This document shows, one piece after another, positions 28,288 through 36,827 of a stretch of DNA of 64,000 nt. The stretch's first letter is position 1. Each line of letters starts with the position of its first letter. The translations under genes and the position numbers were made by a program. Source of the DNA: Geoanaerobacter pelophilus (GTDB taxonomy: Bacteria > Desulfobacterota > Desulfuromonadia > Geobacterales > DSM-12255); contig NZ_JAHCVJ010000009.1 of NCBI RefSeq assembly GCF_018476885.1, positions 62,001 through 126,000 on the forward strand, read 5' to 3'. The notes below the pieces were generated by a model, which saw only the letters and a list, made by a program, of their open reading frames with translations, was not told where the DNA came from and did not search any database.

Positions 28288-29244
28288 ATGGATGGCATCA
28301 TCGCGGTCACTTACCGCTGTAACTGCAAATGCGTCATGTGCGATACCTGGCGTTACCCGAGCGATAAAGATAGAGAGATACGGGCCTCAGATCTGGAAAC
28401 CCTGCCGCAGATGGTCCGGTTGAACATTACCGGCGGCGAGCCTTTTCTCCGGGATGACCTGGGCGATATTCTTACCGTTGCCAAAAGGAAGGCCAAAAGG
28501 GTGGTAATCAGCAGTAATGGCGTTCTTACCAAAAGAACCCTTGAGGTAATGAGCAGTCACCGTGATGTCGGGGTCAGGCTCAGTTTCGACGGCCTCAGTG
28601 ACGTTCACGAAGGCATCAGGGGAGTGCCCGGCATCCACGGCAGGGCTCTGGAGACCTTGCGCGGGCTGAAAGGGCTCGGCATCAAGGATCTCGGGATTGC
28701 GGTGACAATTTCCGATCGGAACGCCACACAGCTGGTCCCACTATATCGCCTGGCAAAAAGGGAAGGGGTGGAACTGGCAACGGCCATCCTGCATAACGCC
28801 TACTATTTCCACAAAGAAGACAACCGGATCGACAACAAGCCACTCGTAGAAAAACATATCAAGGAACTGGTGCGGGAGTATCTCTGTTCTTCGCACCCCA
28901 AGGACTGGTTCCGGGCTTATTTCACCAAGGGGATTGCCGACCATATGCACGGCAAGGAGCGGTCGCTGAAATGCACCATGGCGACTGACTCGTTTTTCGT
29001 CGATCCTTATGGCGCTGTGCGGCCATGCAATGTCATGAATTTTCCCTTCGGCAACATCCGAGAAAAGAGTTTCACTGCAATCTGGAATAGCCCTGAAGCT
29101 GTTGAGGCGCGCCGACGGGTCGACTGCTGCACCGGCAACTGCTGGATGATCGGCAGTGTCGGCCATCTGATGCGGCAACAGCTCTGGACACCATTCACCT
29201 GGATCGTCAGCAACAAATGGTTTAAAGGGGCAGAGACCGCATGA
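28288..29244 (+). CDS. Radical SAM protein with SPASM-like C terminus
   Basis: A 318-residue radical SAM enzyme. The iron-sulfur motif CX3CX2C is at C11, C15 and C18 (TYRCNCKCVMCDTW), followed by LNITGGEPFLRDDL for SAM binding. The C-terminal region has further cysteines (LKCTMATDSFFVDPYGAVRPC ... CCTGNC), the layout of SPASM/twitch domains binding extra clusters. SPASM proteins modify peptides or act on sugars and cofactors. Its place between a glycosyltransferase and the exosortase suggests a role in modifying a sorted protein or carbohydrate, but the substrate is unknown. It starts with AGGAG 7 bases upstream and overlaps the exosortase start (ATGA). Confidence 0.88.
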   Translation: MDGIIAVTYRCNCKCVMCDTWRYPSDKDREIRASDLETLPQMVRLNITGGEPFLRDDLGDILTVAKRKAKRVVISSNGVLTKRTLEVMSSHRDVGVRLSFDGLSDVHEGIRGVPGIHGRALETLRGLKGLGIKDLGIAVTISDRNATQLVPLYRLAKREGVELATAILHNAYYFHKEDNRIDNKPLVEKHIKELVREYLCSSHPKDWFRAYFTKGIADHMHGKERSLKCTMATDSFFVDPYGAVRPCNVMNFPFGNIREKSFTAIWNSPEAVEARRRVDCCTGNCWMIGSVGHLMRQQLWTPFTWIVSNKWFKGAETA

Positions 29245-30809
29245 GTACCGCACGGTCTGCAACCATAGATCCGTTCTGGCTTAAGATCGCCGGCCTGCTG
29301 GGATTGTTCATCGCTGCCTACTGGGTGCCGCTCCGTGGCATGGTCAATGTTTGGCAGAGCAATGAGGATTATTCCTACGGCTTCATTATCCCCATGGTTA
29401 CCCTGTATCTGCTGTGGGACAAGCGTTCGTTGTTGTTGAGCACACCGGTGCGCAGTTCCTGGCGGGTGTTGCCGCTGCTGCTGATCTTCATCCTGGTCTC
29501 AATATACGGTGTGCTTGGCTCCAGTGGCAACATCGCTATGCCGGTGGTGCCGATACTGATTGTCTTGTTTGCGGCATTTTGCCTGGGCACTGAATTTGCC
29601 CGCAAGGCACTGCTGCCCCTTGGTTTTCTGATCTTCATGGTGCCGATCCCTGCGGTCTTGGAGCGGACCATCGGCACCTGGCTCAAGTCGGTGTCGTCGG
29701 TACTGGGCGGCTCATTGGTGCGTCTCTTCGGCATACCGGTGCATGTCAGCGGCAACCTGATCGATCTTGGCGTCACCAAGCTGCAGGTGGTGGATGCCTG
29801 TAACGGCTTGCGCTACCTGTTTCCACTGTTGGCTATCGGTGTGATCTACAGCTATCTTTTTGAGCGCACTACCTGGAAGCGGATCTTTTGCGTCATCGCG
29901 ACCTTGCCGATCGCGGTACTTATTAACAGCCTCAGAATCGGCATCACCGGTATCCTGGCCAACTGGTATGGCGCGGCTGCTGCAGAAGGCTTTTTTCACG
30001 ACTTTACCGGTTGGGTGCTGTTCATGGTGGCGTTTGTCCTGTTGTATCTCCTCGGCCGGGTGCTGACCTTTTTCCCGCCCCGGCAGAAAAAGGGAGTGGT
30101 GGCTTCGCCGGCGCCAATGCCTGCCGGAGCGACGGATGCCATTAATGGCCGGATAAGTAACCGGGTCTATGCCACGGCCTTGGTGCTCCTGGTAGCGGTG
30201 GCTGCACTGTCCTGGAGCACCAGTGCCCTGCCGGCGGTAAAGCTGCGCGGCGGGATTGAGTCTTTTCCGACCTCGTTTGCCGGTTGGCAAGGGACTTCAA
30301 CCCTGGTAGACCCGGAGATCGTCCGGATGTCCGGTGCTGAGGAAGCGTTCAGCGGCCAGTACGCCAACGAAAACAGGGAGCAGGTTTCACTCTATATCGG
30401 CTATCGGAGCACCGCCTTCCTGGAAAGCGAGAATTTCTTCCATTCGCCGACTGTCTGCCTCCCCTCCAACGGTATGAAAACTACCATAAACAGAACCAGG
30501 ACCATCTCGGGAATCCCACGGTGGGGCGATCTTACCGTGACCGAAATGGTCACCGAAGGCCTGGGCTCCCGGATGCTGGTCTATTTCTGGTTCCAGACCA
30601 AGGACCGGGCGACCTATGACAAGAATATCAACCGATATCACCTGACTCTCCATGCCCTTACCCGGGACAATACCTACGACCTGTTTCTGCGGCCTATTGC
30701 CCAGCTACAACCCACTGAAAGCATTGCCGACGGCGAAAAACGGCTTGACCGGTTTGTCAGGGACCTGTCACCGGAAATGCTGCGGTTCATTAACGATCGG
30801 CGCATATGA
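29241..30809 (+). CDS. Exosortase-EpsI fusion (XrtD-like)
   Basis: A 522-residue protein with two parts. Residues about 15-280 form a polytopic exosortase with the catalytic triad candidates C187 (VVDACNGLRYLF), R232 (NSLRIGITG) and H253 (FFHDFTGWV), each at the end of a membrane span. Residues about 310-520 form an EpsI (DUF3485) periplasmic domain (FPTSFAGWQG, FHSPTVCLPSNGM, YFWFQTKDRATYDKN). Fusion of exosortase to EpsI is the hallmark of the VPLPA-CTERM-specific enzyme XrtD. It agrees with the PIPAA and VPLPA tails of four proteins in this window. It should cleave those tails at the membrane and possibly link the proteins to the exopolysaccharide. It overlaps its neighbours on both sides by ATGA. 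Confidence 0.92.
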   Translation: MSTARSATIDPFWLKIAGLLGLFIAAYWVPLRGMVNVWQSNEDYSYGFIIPMVTLYLLWDKRSLLLSTPVRSSWRVLPLLLIFILVSIYGVLGSSGNIAMPVVPILIVLFAAFCLGTEFARKALLPLGFLIFMVPIPAVLERTIGTWLKSVSSVLGGSLVRLFGIPVHVSGNLIDLGVTKLQVVDACNGLRYLFPLLAIGVIYSYLFERTTWKRIFCVIATLPIAVLINSLRIGITGILANWYGAAAAEGFFHDFTGWVLFMVAFVLLYLLGRVLTFFPPRQKKGVVASPAPMPAGATDAINGRISNRVYATALVLLVAVAALSWSTSALPAVKLRGGIESFPTSFAGWQGTSTLVDPEIVRMSGAEEAFSGQYANENREQVSLYIGYRSTAFLESENFFHSPTVCLPSNGMKTTINRTRTISGIPRWGDLTVTEMVTEGLGSRMLVYFWFQTKDRATYDKNINRYHLTLHALTRDNTYDLFLRPIAQLQPTESIADGEKRLDRFVRDLSPEMLRFINDRRI

Positions 30810-32434
30810 TTTTTCTGGTGACCCTGCTAACGGCGGTTCTGCTGACCATTGTCCTGATCCCGGTGCTCAGTTCAGCGGCCATTCGTTATAATGCCGTGGA
30901 CCTGCCCAACGAACGCAAGGTCCATACCCGGCCGATTCCCCGCATCGGTGGGCTTGCCATGGCCGCCGGCACCTTTATTCCGCTGCTGTATGTCTTCCGG
31001 GGGAATGCTTTTCTGGTTGCTTATCTGGCCGGGGCCGGGGTTTTGGTTGCCTTTGGCCTGGTAGACGATTTCCGGGAACTTTCACCTAAGGTCAAATTTG
31101 CCGGGCAGATCCTGGCGGCGTTCATTGCCGTGTTCCATGGCGGGGTTGTGATCCGCTCTCTGGGTACATTGCTGCCGGACGGGTGGCTGCTGCCGGAATG
31201 GTTGGCCATGGCACTGACCCTGCTTGTCATTGTCGGTGTCACCAATGCCATTAACCTGGCCGACGGTCTTGATGGCCTGGCTGGCGGCATCAGCCTGCTC
31301 ATGTTTGCTGGGATCGGCTATCTTGCCTATCTCGCTGGTAACGCGATCATTGGTCTGATTTGCCTGGCCATTGGCGGCGCACTGTTCGGTTTTCTCCGCT
31401 TTAATACCCATCCGGCAACCATTTTCATGGGAGACGCCGGCAGTCAATTTCTCGGTTTTTCCGTTGTCACGCTGGCCATTGCCCTGACTCAGGGGACACG
31501 TGCCTACAGTCCATTGCTGCCGCTGCTGCTCGTAGGGTTTCCGGTACTTGATACCCTTACCGTCATGATTACCAGGATTGTACAGGGTCGTTCCCCGTTT
31601 ACCGCGGATAAAAACCACTTCCATCACCACCTGCTGCAGCTCGGTTTCCTCCATCCCGAATCGGTACTGATCATTTATGTCGTGCAGACCCTGCTGGTTA
31701 TTGCCGCGCTGTTCCTGCGCTACCATTCGGATTGGCTGTTGCTGTTGGGATACCTGCTGTTCTGTGGCGGGGTGCTGGCAGTATTTACCCTGGCCGACCG
31801 GACCGGCTGGAGGCCACGGGGGCTTGAGCAGTTCAACCTGCACATCGGGCAGAGGATCAGGGAGCTGCGGGATCACGGCCGGATCATCAAGAACTTTTTC
31901 CCCCTGTTTAGCGTCACTGTGCCGCTTCTGCTTTTTGTTACCTGCGTACGGCCGATGGAGCTTCCGCCATTTGTCACTTGTGCCGCCGGTCTGTTTGGCG
32001 TGGTAATTCTGACGTTGGTGGTTTGCGGCCGGCAATGGCTCATGCCGGTGCTCAGGCTGGCAATCTACCTGCTGATTCCCTGCGCGGTCTATTTTGGTGA
32101 TGTCAGTCGCTCGGCATGGCAGGACGGCATGGGGCTCTCGCTCTATAACGCCTCGTTTGGCTTGATGGCGCTGCTGATGATCGTGATCTCCCGCTTTTCT
32201 CGCCGCCAGGAAGGATTCAAGAGTACGCCGCTAGATTTTCTCATTGTCATGCTGGCAGTAGTGGCCCCCAATCTGCCGGTACAACGTCTTAATGAGTATC
32301 AGCTGGGCATGACCGCGGCCAGGATAATCATGCTGTATTTCAGTTTCGAGGTTCTGTTTGCCGAATTGCGCGGAAAGAGTTTTCCGATATCGGTTCTTAC
32401 TGCCAGTTCCCTGCTGGTAATGGCTTTTCACTAA
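30806..32434 (+). CDS. WecA/MraY-family sugar-phosphate transferase
   Basis: A 542-residue membrane protein. The first about 330 residues are a polyprenyl-phosphate GlcNAc-1-phosphate transferase: DLPNERKVHTRPIPRIGGLA, the aspartate pair in GLVDDFRELSPK (about residue 85), NLADGLDGLAGG, MGDAGSQFLGF and the cytoplasmic histidine loop DKNHFHHHLLQLGF. It should load the first sugar phosphate onto undecaprenyl phosphate and so start repeat-unit assembly. The last about 200 residues add some seven more membrane spans not present in E. coli WecA, an extension of unknown role. Coupled by ATGA overlap to the exosortase gene. Confidence 0.92.
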   Translation: MIFLVTLLTAVLLTIVLIPVLSSAAIRYNAVDLPNERKVHTRPIPRIGGLAMAAGTFIPLLYVFRGNAFLVAYLAGAGVLVAFGLVDDFRELSPKVKFAGQILAAFIAVFHGGVVIRSLGTLLPDGWLLPEWLAMALTLLVIVGVTNAINLADGLDGLAGGISLLMFAGIGYLAYLAGNAIIGLICLAIGGALFGFLRFNTHPATIFMGDAGSQFLGFSVVTLAIALTQGTRAYSPLLPLLLVGFPVLDTLTVMITRIVQGRSPFTADKNHFHHHLLQLGFLHPESVLIIYVVQTLLVIAALFLRYHSDWLLLLGYLLFCGGVLAVFTLADRTGWRPRGLEQFNLHIGQRIRELRDHGRIIKNFFPLFSVTVPLLLFVTCVRPMELPPFVTCAAGLFGVVILTLVVCGRQWLMPVLRLAIYLLIPCAVYFGDVSRSAWQDGMGLSLYNASFGLMALLMIVISRFSRRQEGFKSTPLDFLIVMLAVVAPNLPVQRLNEYQLGMTAARIIMLYFSFEVLFAELRGKSFPISVLTASSLLVMAFH

Positions 32435-32465
32435 TAATCATTTAATAAAAGAGTGGAGGATAGAC

Positions 32466-34655
32466 ATGCGCTTGCGCAACCTGTTGAAAATGGTGATTCC
32501 CGGACTGCTTGTTGTGTCTCTCGCCGCCTGTAGCGGGCCCGAGGAGAAGAAGGCAAAGTTCCTCTCCAAAGGAAAGGCGCTTTACGAGAAGGGTGAGTAT
32601 GTCAAGGCTGCCCTGGAGTTCAAAAACGCGATCCAGATTGACCCGAAATTTTCCGATGCCTATGAGATGTTTGGTATGACGGAATTAAAGAGGGGCAATT
32701 ACAAGAATGCCTTTGCCCATTTCACTAAGGCCATAGAGTTGAACCCGAAAAATCTTAAGGCGCAGAATGAGCTGGGCAAACTGTTCCTGGCGGCAAGAGA
32801 TCCGGACAAGGCAATGGAAAAAGCCGAGCTGATTCTCAATACCGATCCGCGTAACGATGACGGCCTGCTGCTCAAAGGGGCGGTATTTGTGGCAAAAAAG
32901 GAGTTGGATACTGCCCAGAGCTATTTTGAGGAATTGCTCGGCAAAGGGGTTAAAAAGGCTGATGCCTTTCTGTTGCTGGCATCGGTTTATCAGCTGGCCG
33001 GCGATATCAAGCGCCAGGAAGAGGTGCTGCGCAACGGACTCAGTGCCAACCCTTCATCGGTGCAGATCCATATGATGCTGGCGGATCTGCTGGCCCGGGC
33101 TAACCGGGTTGACGAGGCTGTTGCCCTGCTGCGCAAGGTGATCGGACTGGAGCCTAGCAAGGTTGAACATCAGTTTGTCCTGGCAAACCTTTACTGGATC
33201 ACGGGTCAGGAACCAAAAGGGGTTGAGGTGGTCAAGGGGATCATTGCCAGCGATCCGAAAAAGGATGAAAACCGACTCCAGGCAACATCGTTTCTGATAG
33301 GGAAGGGGAAGCTGAAAGAGGCTGAGGAACTGCTGCAGGCAGGGATAAAGCTTAACAACAAGGCCTTGGGACTCAGGCTTTCGCTGGCGGAGCTTTACCT
33401 GAACAGCGCCCGGACAGCACAGGCGGTGGCAGGGCTTAAGGAAGTGGTCGGACTTGACAAGGAGTCAAATCCGGACGTCATTAAAGCCAAAAATGCCCTG
33501 GCACGGATTCATCTCAGCAATAAAGAGATTGAGCCGGCAGCAAAGCTGTATGCCGAGGTGTTAAAGGCCAGCCCGAAAAACAGTGAAGCCATCCAGGGAA
33601 AGGGCGGAATTCTCCTGGCCAAGGGGGATGGTGCCGGTGCCGTTGCTGCCTTTCGTACTCTGGTGACGGATAATCCTCAGTCAGGCATGGGCTATGTGCG
33701 ACTGGCCGAGGCCCATCTGCTCAACAAGGAGATGGCGCTGGCCGGAGAGAATATCCAGAAAGGGCTCCAGGCTGAGCCTGACTCCCGGGAGGTGCAACGA
33801 GCCGTAGCCCGCTACTACATGCTTGCCAAGGAACCGGCCAAGGCTGAATCCCAGCTGCGGAAGCTGTTGGCATCACGGCCGGATGACCTGGAAGTTCATG
33901 TGGAGCTGGGAGACTTCTATCATTCAATGAAGAACCTGGGCAAGGCCGAAGCGGAATATACGGCTATCAAGAGGCTGGCCCCCCAGCTTCCGGCCGGTTT
34001 TGTCAAAATGAGCGAACTCTATCTGGCCCAGGGAAAGGTTGATCGCGCTATCAGCGAGCTGGAGCAGGCAGTCAAGCTCAATAATCAGGCAATGAATTTT
34101 TTCGTAGCCCTTGAGCAGCTCTACATTCAGCAGAAGCAATTCGCTCCGGCCATCACCCTTGCCGAGTCCAGGCTCAAGGCCAATCCCAAAGACGAAGTGG
34201 CGCTCACCATGCTGGGGCAGGTACAGGCGGCGCAAGGGGATACGGCCAAGGCCATTGATTCATTCAAAAAGGCCTTGTCTGCCAAACCGGATCAGTGGCT
34301 GGCTGCCAACAACCTGGCATACCTGATGAGCGAGAAGGCGGCATCGCCTGGCGAACTGGACGAGGCCTTGGCATATGCCAACACGGCTCGGAAAGGCCAG
34401 CCGAACAACGCAACGGTTCTCGATACCCTGGGATGGATCCATTATCGCAAGGGGGCATATCCTCAGGCTGTTGAGCTGCTGAGCAAGGCTCAGGCAAAGG
34501 CCAAGGAAAGTTCCGTAATCAACTACCATCTTGGGATGGCGCAGTTCAAATCAGGCCGGACGAGTGAAGCAAAAGGATCGCTCCAGAAGGCGCTGGCAGC
34601 AAGCAAGGCATTCCCTGGCCGCGATGAGGCGGCACGAACGCTGAAGGCCATCTGA
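32466..34655 (+). CDS. prsT: PEP-CTERM system TPR-repeat lipoprotein PrsT
   Basis: A 729-residue lipoprotein: the signal segment ends in the lipobox LAAC (C22). The rest is a long series of about 18 tetratricopeptide repeats (first clear ones ALYEKGEYVKAALEFKNAIQ and GNYKNAFAHFTKAIELNPKN). TPR lipoproteins of this size in exosortase loci are named PrsT and are thought to scaffold the export or sorting machinery at the membrane. The position, right after the exosortase and initiating transferase genes and before the export genes, fits. RBS GTGGAGGATAGAC precedes the ATG. Confidence 0.9.
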   Translation: MRLRNLLKMVIPGLLVVSLAACSGPEEKKAKFLSKGKALYEKGEYVKAALEFKNAIQIDPKFSDAYEMFGMTELKRGNYKNAFAHFTKAIELNPKNLKAQNELGKLFLAARDPDKAMEKAELILNTDPRNDDGLLLKGAVFVAKKELDTAQSYFEELLGKGVKKADAFLLLASVYQLAGDIKRQEEVLRNGLSANPSSVQIHMMLADLLARANRVDEAVALLRKVIGLEPSKVEHQFVLANLYWITGQEPKGVEVVKGIIASDPKKDENRLQATSFLIGKGKLKEAEELLQAGIKLNNKALGLRLSLAELYLNSARTAQAVAGLKEVVGLDKESNPDVIKAKNALARIHLSNKEIEPAAKLYAEVLKASPKNSEAIQGKGGILLAKGDGAGAVAAFRTLVTDNPQSGMGYVRLAEAHLLNKEMALAGENIQKGLQAEPDSREVQRAVARYYMLAKEPAKAESQLRKLLASRPDDLEVHVELGDFYHSMKNLGKAEAEYTAIKRLAPQLPAGFVKMSELYLAQGKVDRAISELEQAVKLNNQAMNFFVALEQLYIQQKQFAPAITLAESRLKANPKDEVALTMLGQVQAAQGDTAKAIDSFKKALSAKPDQWLAANNLAYLMSEKAASPGELDEALAYANTARKGQPNNATVLDTLGWIHYRKGAYPQAVELLSKAQAKAKESSVINYHLGMAQFKSGRTSEAKGSLQKALAASKAFPGRDEAARTLKAI

Positions 34656-34767
34656 TCAGGGATGTATCGTGCGGGCGTTTCCATTGATTCACACAACATT
34701 TAACGAACTGCCACGGAATCGTAACCATAATTGGGTAGGGTAGGGCATCATTCCAGGGGGGCGGATA

Positions 34768-35529
34768 TTGTCTTTTTTAACTAATTTAAGAGCGGCTTTG
34801 GGCCGGAGCAGGCTTCATGCTGCAGTAACTGTCGTATCCGGTGCCATGCTTGTTGTCACCAGTATCAGTTGGGCGGAGCAGTTTAAGGATCAAGGTCAGC
34901 CCAGCGAAGCTGTTAAAGCTGATGAACCGAAGGTGAAGGCTCCGGCAGTGGTTGCTCCCGGTAGCTCAATACCGGATAGCGCAGCAAGAAACACCTCTGA
35001 TGCCGTTGTCTCCGGCAATGTTTCGGAGATACCGCTGGTGAAGGCCGCTGACTACCTGATTGGTCCGGGCGACCAGCTGGATATAGCGGTCTGGAAGGAT
35101 GAGGCCCTGACCCGGTCCGTGGTGGTGCTGCCCGATGGCAAGGTTACCTTCCCGCTTGCCGGCGATATTCTGGCCGGCGGCAAGACTGTTGCCGAATTGA
35201 AAAAAGAGATCTCCGAGCGGCTGGCGCGGTTCGTGCCAGATCTGGTGTTGTCGGTTGAGGTCAGGCAGTCCAACAGCATGCTGATCTACATCATCGGCAG
35301 GGTGAATGCGCCGGGGCGCCAGGTACTGAATACCAATGTGAACGTATTGCAGGCATTGGCAATGGCCGGCGGACTCAACCCGTTTGCCAGCAAAGACCGT
35401 ATCAAGGTCTTCCGTACGGAGCATGGCGAAACGCGGATCATACCGTTCCACTATTCCGAGGTGGTTGACGGGACCAATCTTGCCGACAATATCGTCCTTA
35501 AACGCGGCGATGTCATCGTGGTTCCTTGA
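34768..35529 (+). CDS. Wza-like polysaccharide export protein
   Basis: A 253-residue periplasmic or outer-membrane export protein. An N-terminal hydrophobic segment (VTVVSGAMLVVTSISWA) is followed by the polysaccharide-export domain (YLIGPGDQLDIAVWKDEAL ... LPDGKVTFPLAGDI). An SLBB-type domain comes next (IIGRVNAPGRQVLNTNVNVL, LAMAGGLNPFASKDRI). It would form or dock onto the outer-membrane channel for the polymer, together with the barrel gene that follows and the chain-length protein at 36828. The start is TTG with a G-rich site (AGGGGGGCGG) just upstream; no ATG gives a plausible N terminus. No lipobox is seen, unlike E. coli Wza. Confidence 0.88.
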   Translation: MSFLTNLRAALGRSRLHAAVTVVSGAMLVVTSISWAEQFKDQGQPSEAVKADEPKVKAPAVVAPGSSIPDSAARNTSDAVVSGNVSEIPLVKAADYLIGPGDQLDIAVWKDEALTRSVVVLPDGKVTFPLAGDILAGGKTVAELKKEISERLARFVPDLVLSVEVRQSNSMLIYIIGRVNAPGRQVLNTNVNVLQALAMAGGLNPFASKDRIKVFRTEHGETRIIPFHYSEVVDGTNLADNIVLKRGDVIVVP

Positions 35530-35555
35530 AACCCTGTCTTGCCGGGTTCGTTGTC

Positions 35556-36803
35556 ATGAGACAACATTGTGCGGCAACTGCGGGGAGAGTCGCTGTTCGG
35601 TGCGCTGCCGGCGTTTCCTGGGGGGTATTGCTGCTGGTAACCGTGGTTGCTCCATGCTGGGCAGACGAAGTCAACGTCATTCCGGCACTGACGGTCAAGG
35701 AATCATATAACGACAATATTTTCTTCACTACCGGTACTCCAACCTCCGCTTTCATGACTGTGGTATCACCGGGGATTGAAATGTTTGACCGGACAGAGGC
35801 ATTCAGCGCCAAGCTCCTGCTGAGACTGGACGAGTTTCTCTATCAAGGGAGCAACTCCCAGACCTCGACCCTCAACCATTCTTATCGGGGGGATTTTCAG
35901 CTGAGACCTACGCCTCTTACCGATTTGTCGGCAGGTTACAGCTATCGGATCAACAATCGCCCCGACCAGGCCCTGGACCAAGGCGGAGTTGCCCTTAATG
36001 CAACCCGGCGAACCCGCCAGCAGTTGTCCTTTGATGCCGGCCAGCAATTCACTGAGCTGACCTCGGCCCGGTTTTCATACGCCTGGGATCAGGAGGATTA
36101 CAATTCCTCAGCGCTATCAAGTACTGAGAGCCATACCGGAACAGTGCGATTTACTCATGATCTTGGTCGTTGGCTGCCGCCGGCCAAGGCGATTCTGGAG
36201 CTCAGCATCGGGAACTATCATTTTGACAAATCCCAAACCGATAACCTGTCGGCCTCTCTTGGCGGCATCTGGAGCATCTCGGAAACGCTTTCAGCCACGG
36301 CTCTGCTGGGCGGGCGCTATACCAGATCGCGATACGACACGCTGCTGGTTTCAGCGACATCGCCGGTTACCACAACCTCAGGCACTGCCAACAGCAGCAG
36401 CTCTGGCTGGGTCGGTCAACTGACCCTGGCTCAACAAGGGGAGCGGGCCAGAGGTGAGCTGACCCTGAGTCGCAACGTCTCTATCTCTTCAGGGAGCAAC
36501 AGTGCCACTGAGACCAACGCGGTGCAAGGTTCGCTGACCTATGACCTGACGCCGGAATTAACGACTAGCCTGGTCATGGGCTATCAACAGGACAGTGCCG
36601 ACCGGCAACAGTTTGGGACTGCCGACATTGATCATCGCTATTACCGGGGATCAGCGGGGCTTAGCTATAAATTGCAGCGGGATCTGGAAGTAAGTGCCAG
36701 TTATGCCTTTGAAAAAGTGCAGTATCGGGAAGCCGCCAGTGCTGCCACCCGGAATGTAATTTTTCTGGGATTGACCTATCGCTATCCGTTACTGGAAAGA
36801 TAA
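35556..36803 (+). CDS. Outer-membrane beta-barrel protein of the exosortase locus
   Basis: About 415 residues: a signal peptide (SWGVLLLVTVVAPCWA) then a mature region of alternating amphipathic strands (VIPALTVKESYNDNIFFTTG ... GLTYRYPLLER). It ends in a strand with hydrophobic alternating residues, as barrels inserted by BAM do. Proteins of this type (TIGR03016/BBP2-like) accompany PEP-CTERM exopolysaccharide loci and probably form the outer-membrane exit for the polymer. The start is uncertain: a TTG at 35526 overlaps the previous stop, and the ATG at 35556 gives a cleaner signal peptide but has a weak RBS. Confidence 0.82.
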   Translation: MRQHCAATAGRVAVRCAAGVSWGVLLLVTVVAPCWADEVNVIPALTVKESYNDNIFFTTGTPTSAFMTVVSPGIEMFDRTEAFSAKLLLRLDEFLYQGSNSQTSTLNHSYRGDFQLRPTPLTDLSAGYSYRINNRPDQALDQGGVALNATRRTRQQLSFDAGQQFTELTSARFSYAWDQEDYNSSALSSTESHTGTVRFTHDLGRWLPPAKAILELSIGNYHFDKSQTDNLSASLGGIWSISETLSATALLGGRYTRSRYDTLLVSATSPVTTTSGTANSSSSGWVGQLTLAQQGERARGELTLSRNVSISSGSNSATETNAVQGSLTYDLTPELTTSLVMGYQQDSADRQQFGTADIDHRYYRGSAGLSYKLQRDLEVSASYAFEKVQYREAASAATRNVIFLGLTYRYPLLER

Positions 36804-36827
36804 CCACGAGTACCAAAAGAGGTATGC

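Noticed and set aside
27336-28310. Minus-strand frame of 324 codons opposite a glycosyltransferase gene
   Set aside because: It is fully antisense to a gene with GT4 motifs and a strong RBS, and shows no recognisable domain.
31082-32035. Minus-strand frame of 317 codons opposite the WecA-like gene
   Set aside because: The plus-strand gene has clear catalytic motifs throughout; the opposite frame is Gln/Asn/Lys-rich shadow sequence without an RBS.
34696-34730. Possible Pho box upstream of the Wza-like gene
   Set aside because: TTAAC and GTAAC are present but 21 bases apart with no middle repeat; the match is too loose.
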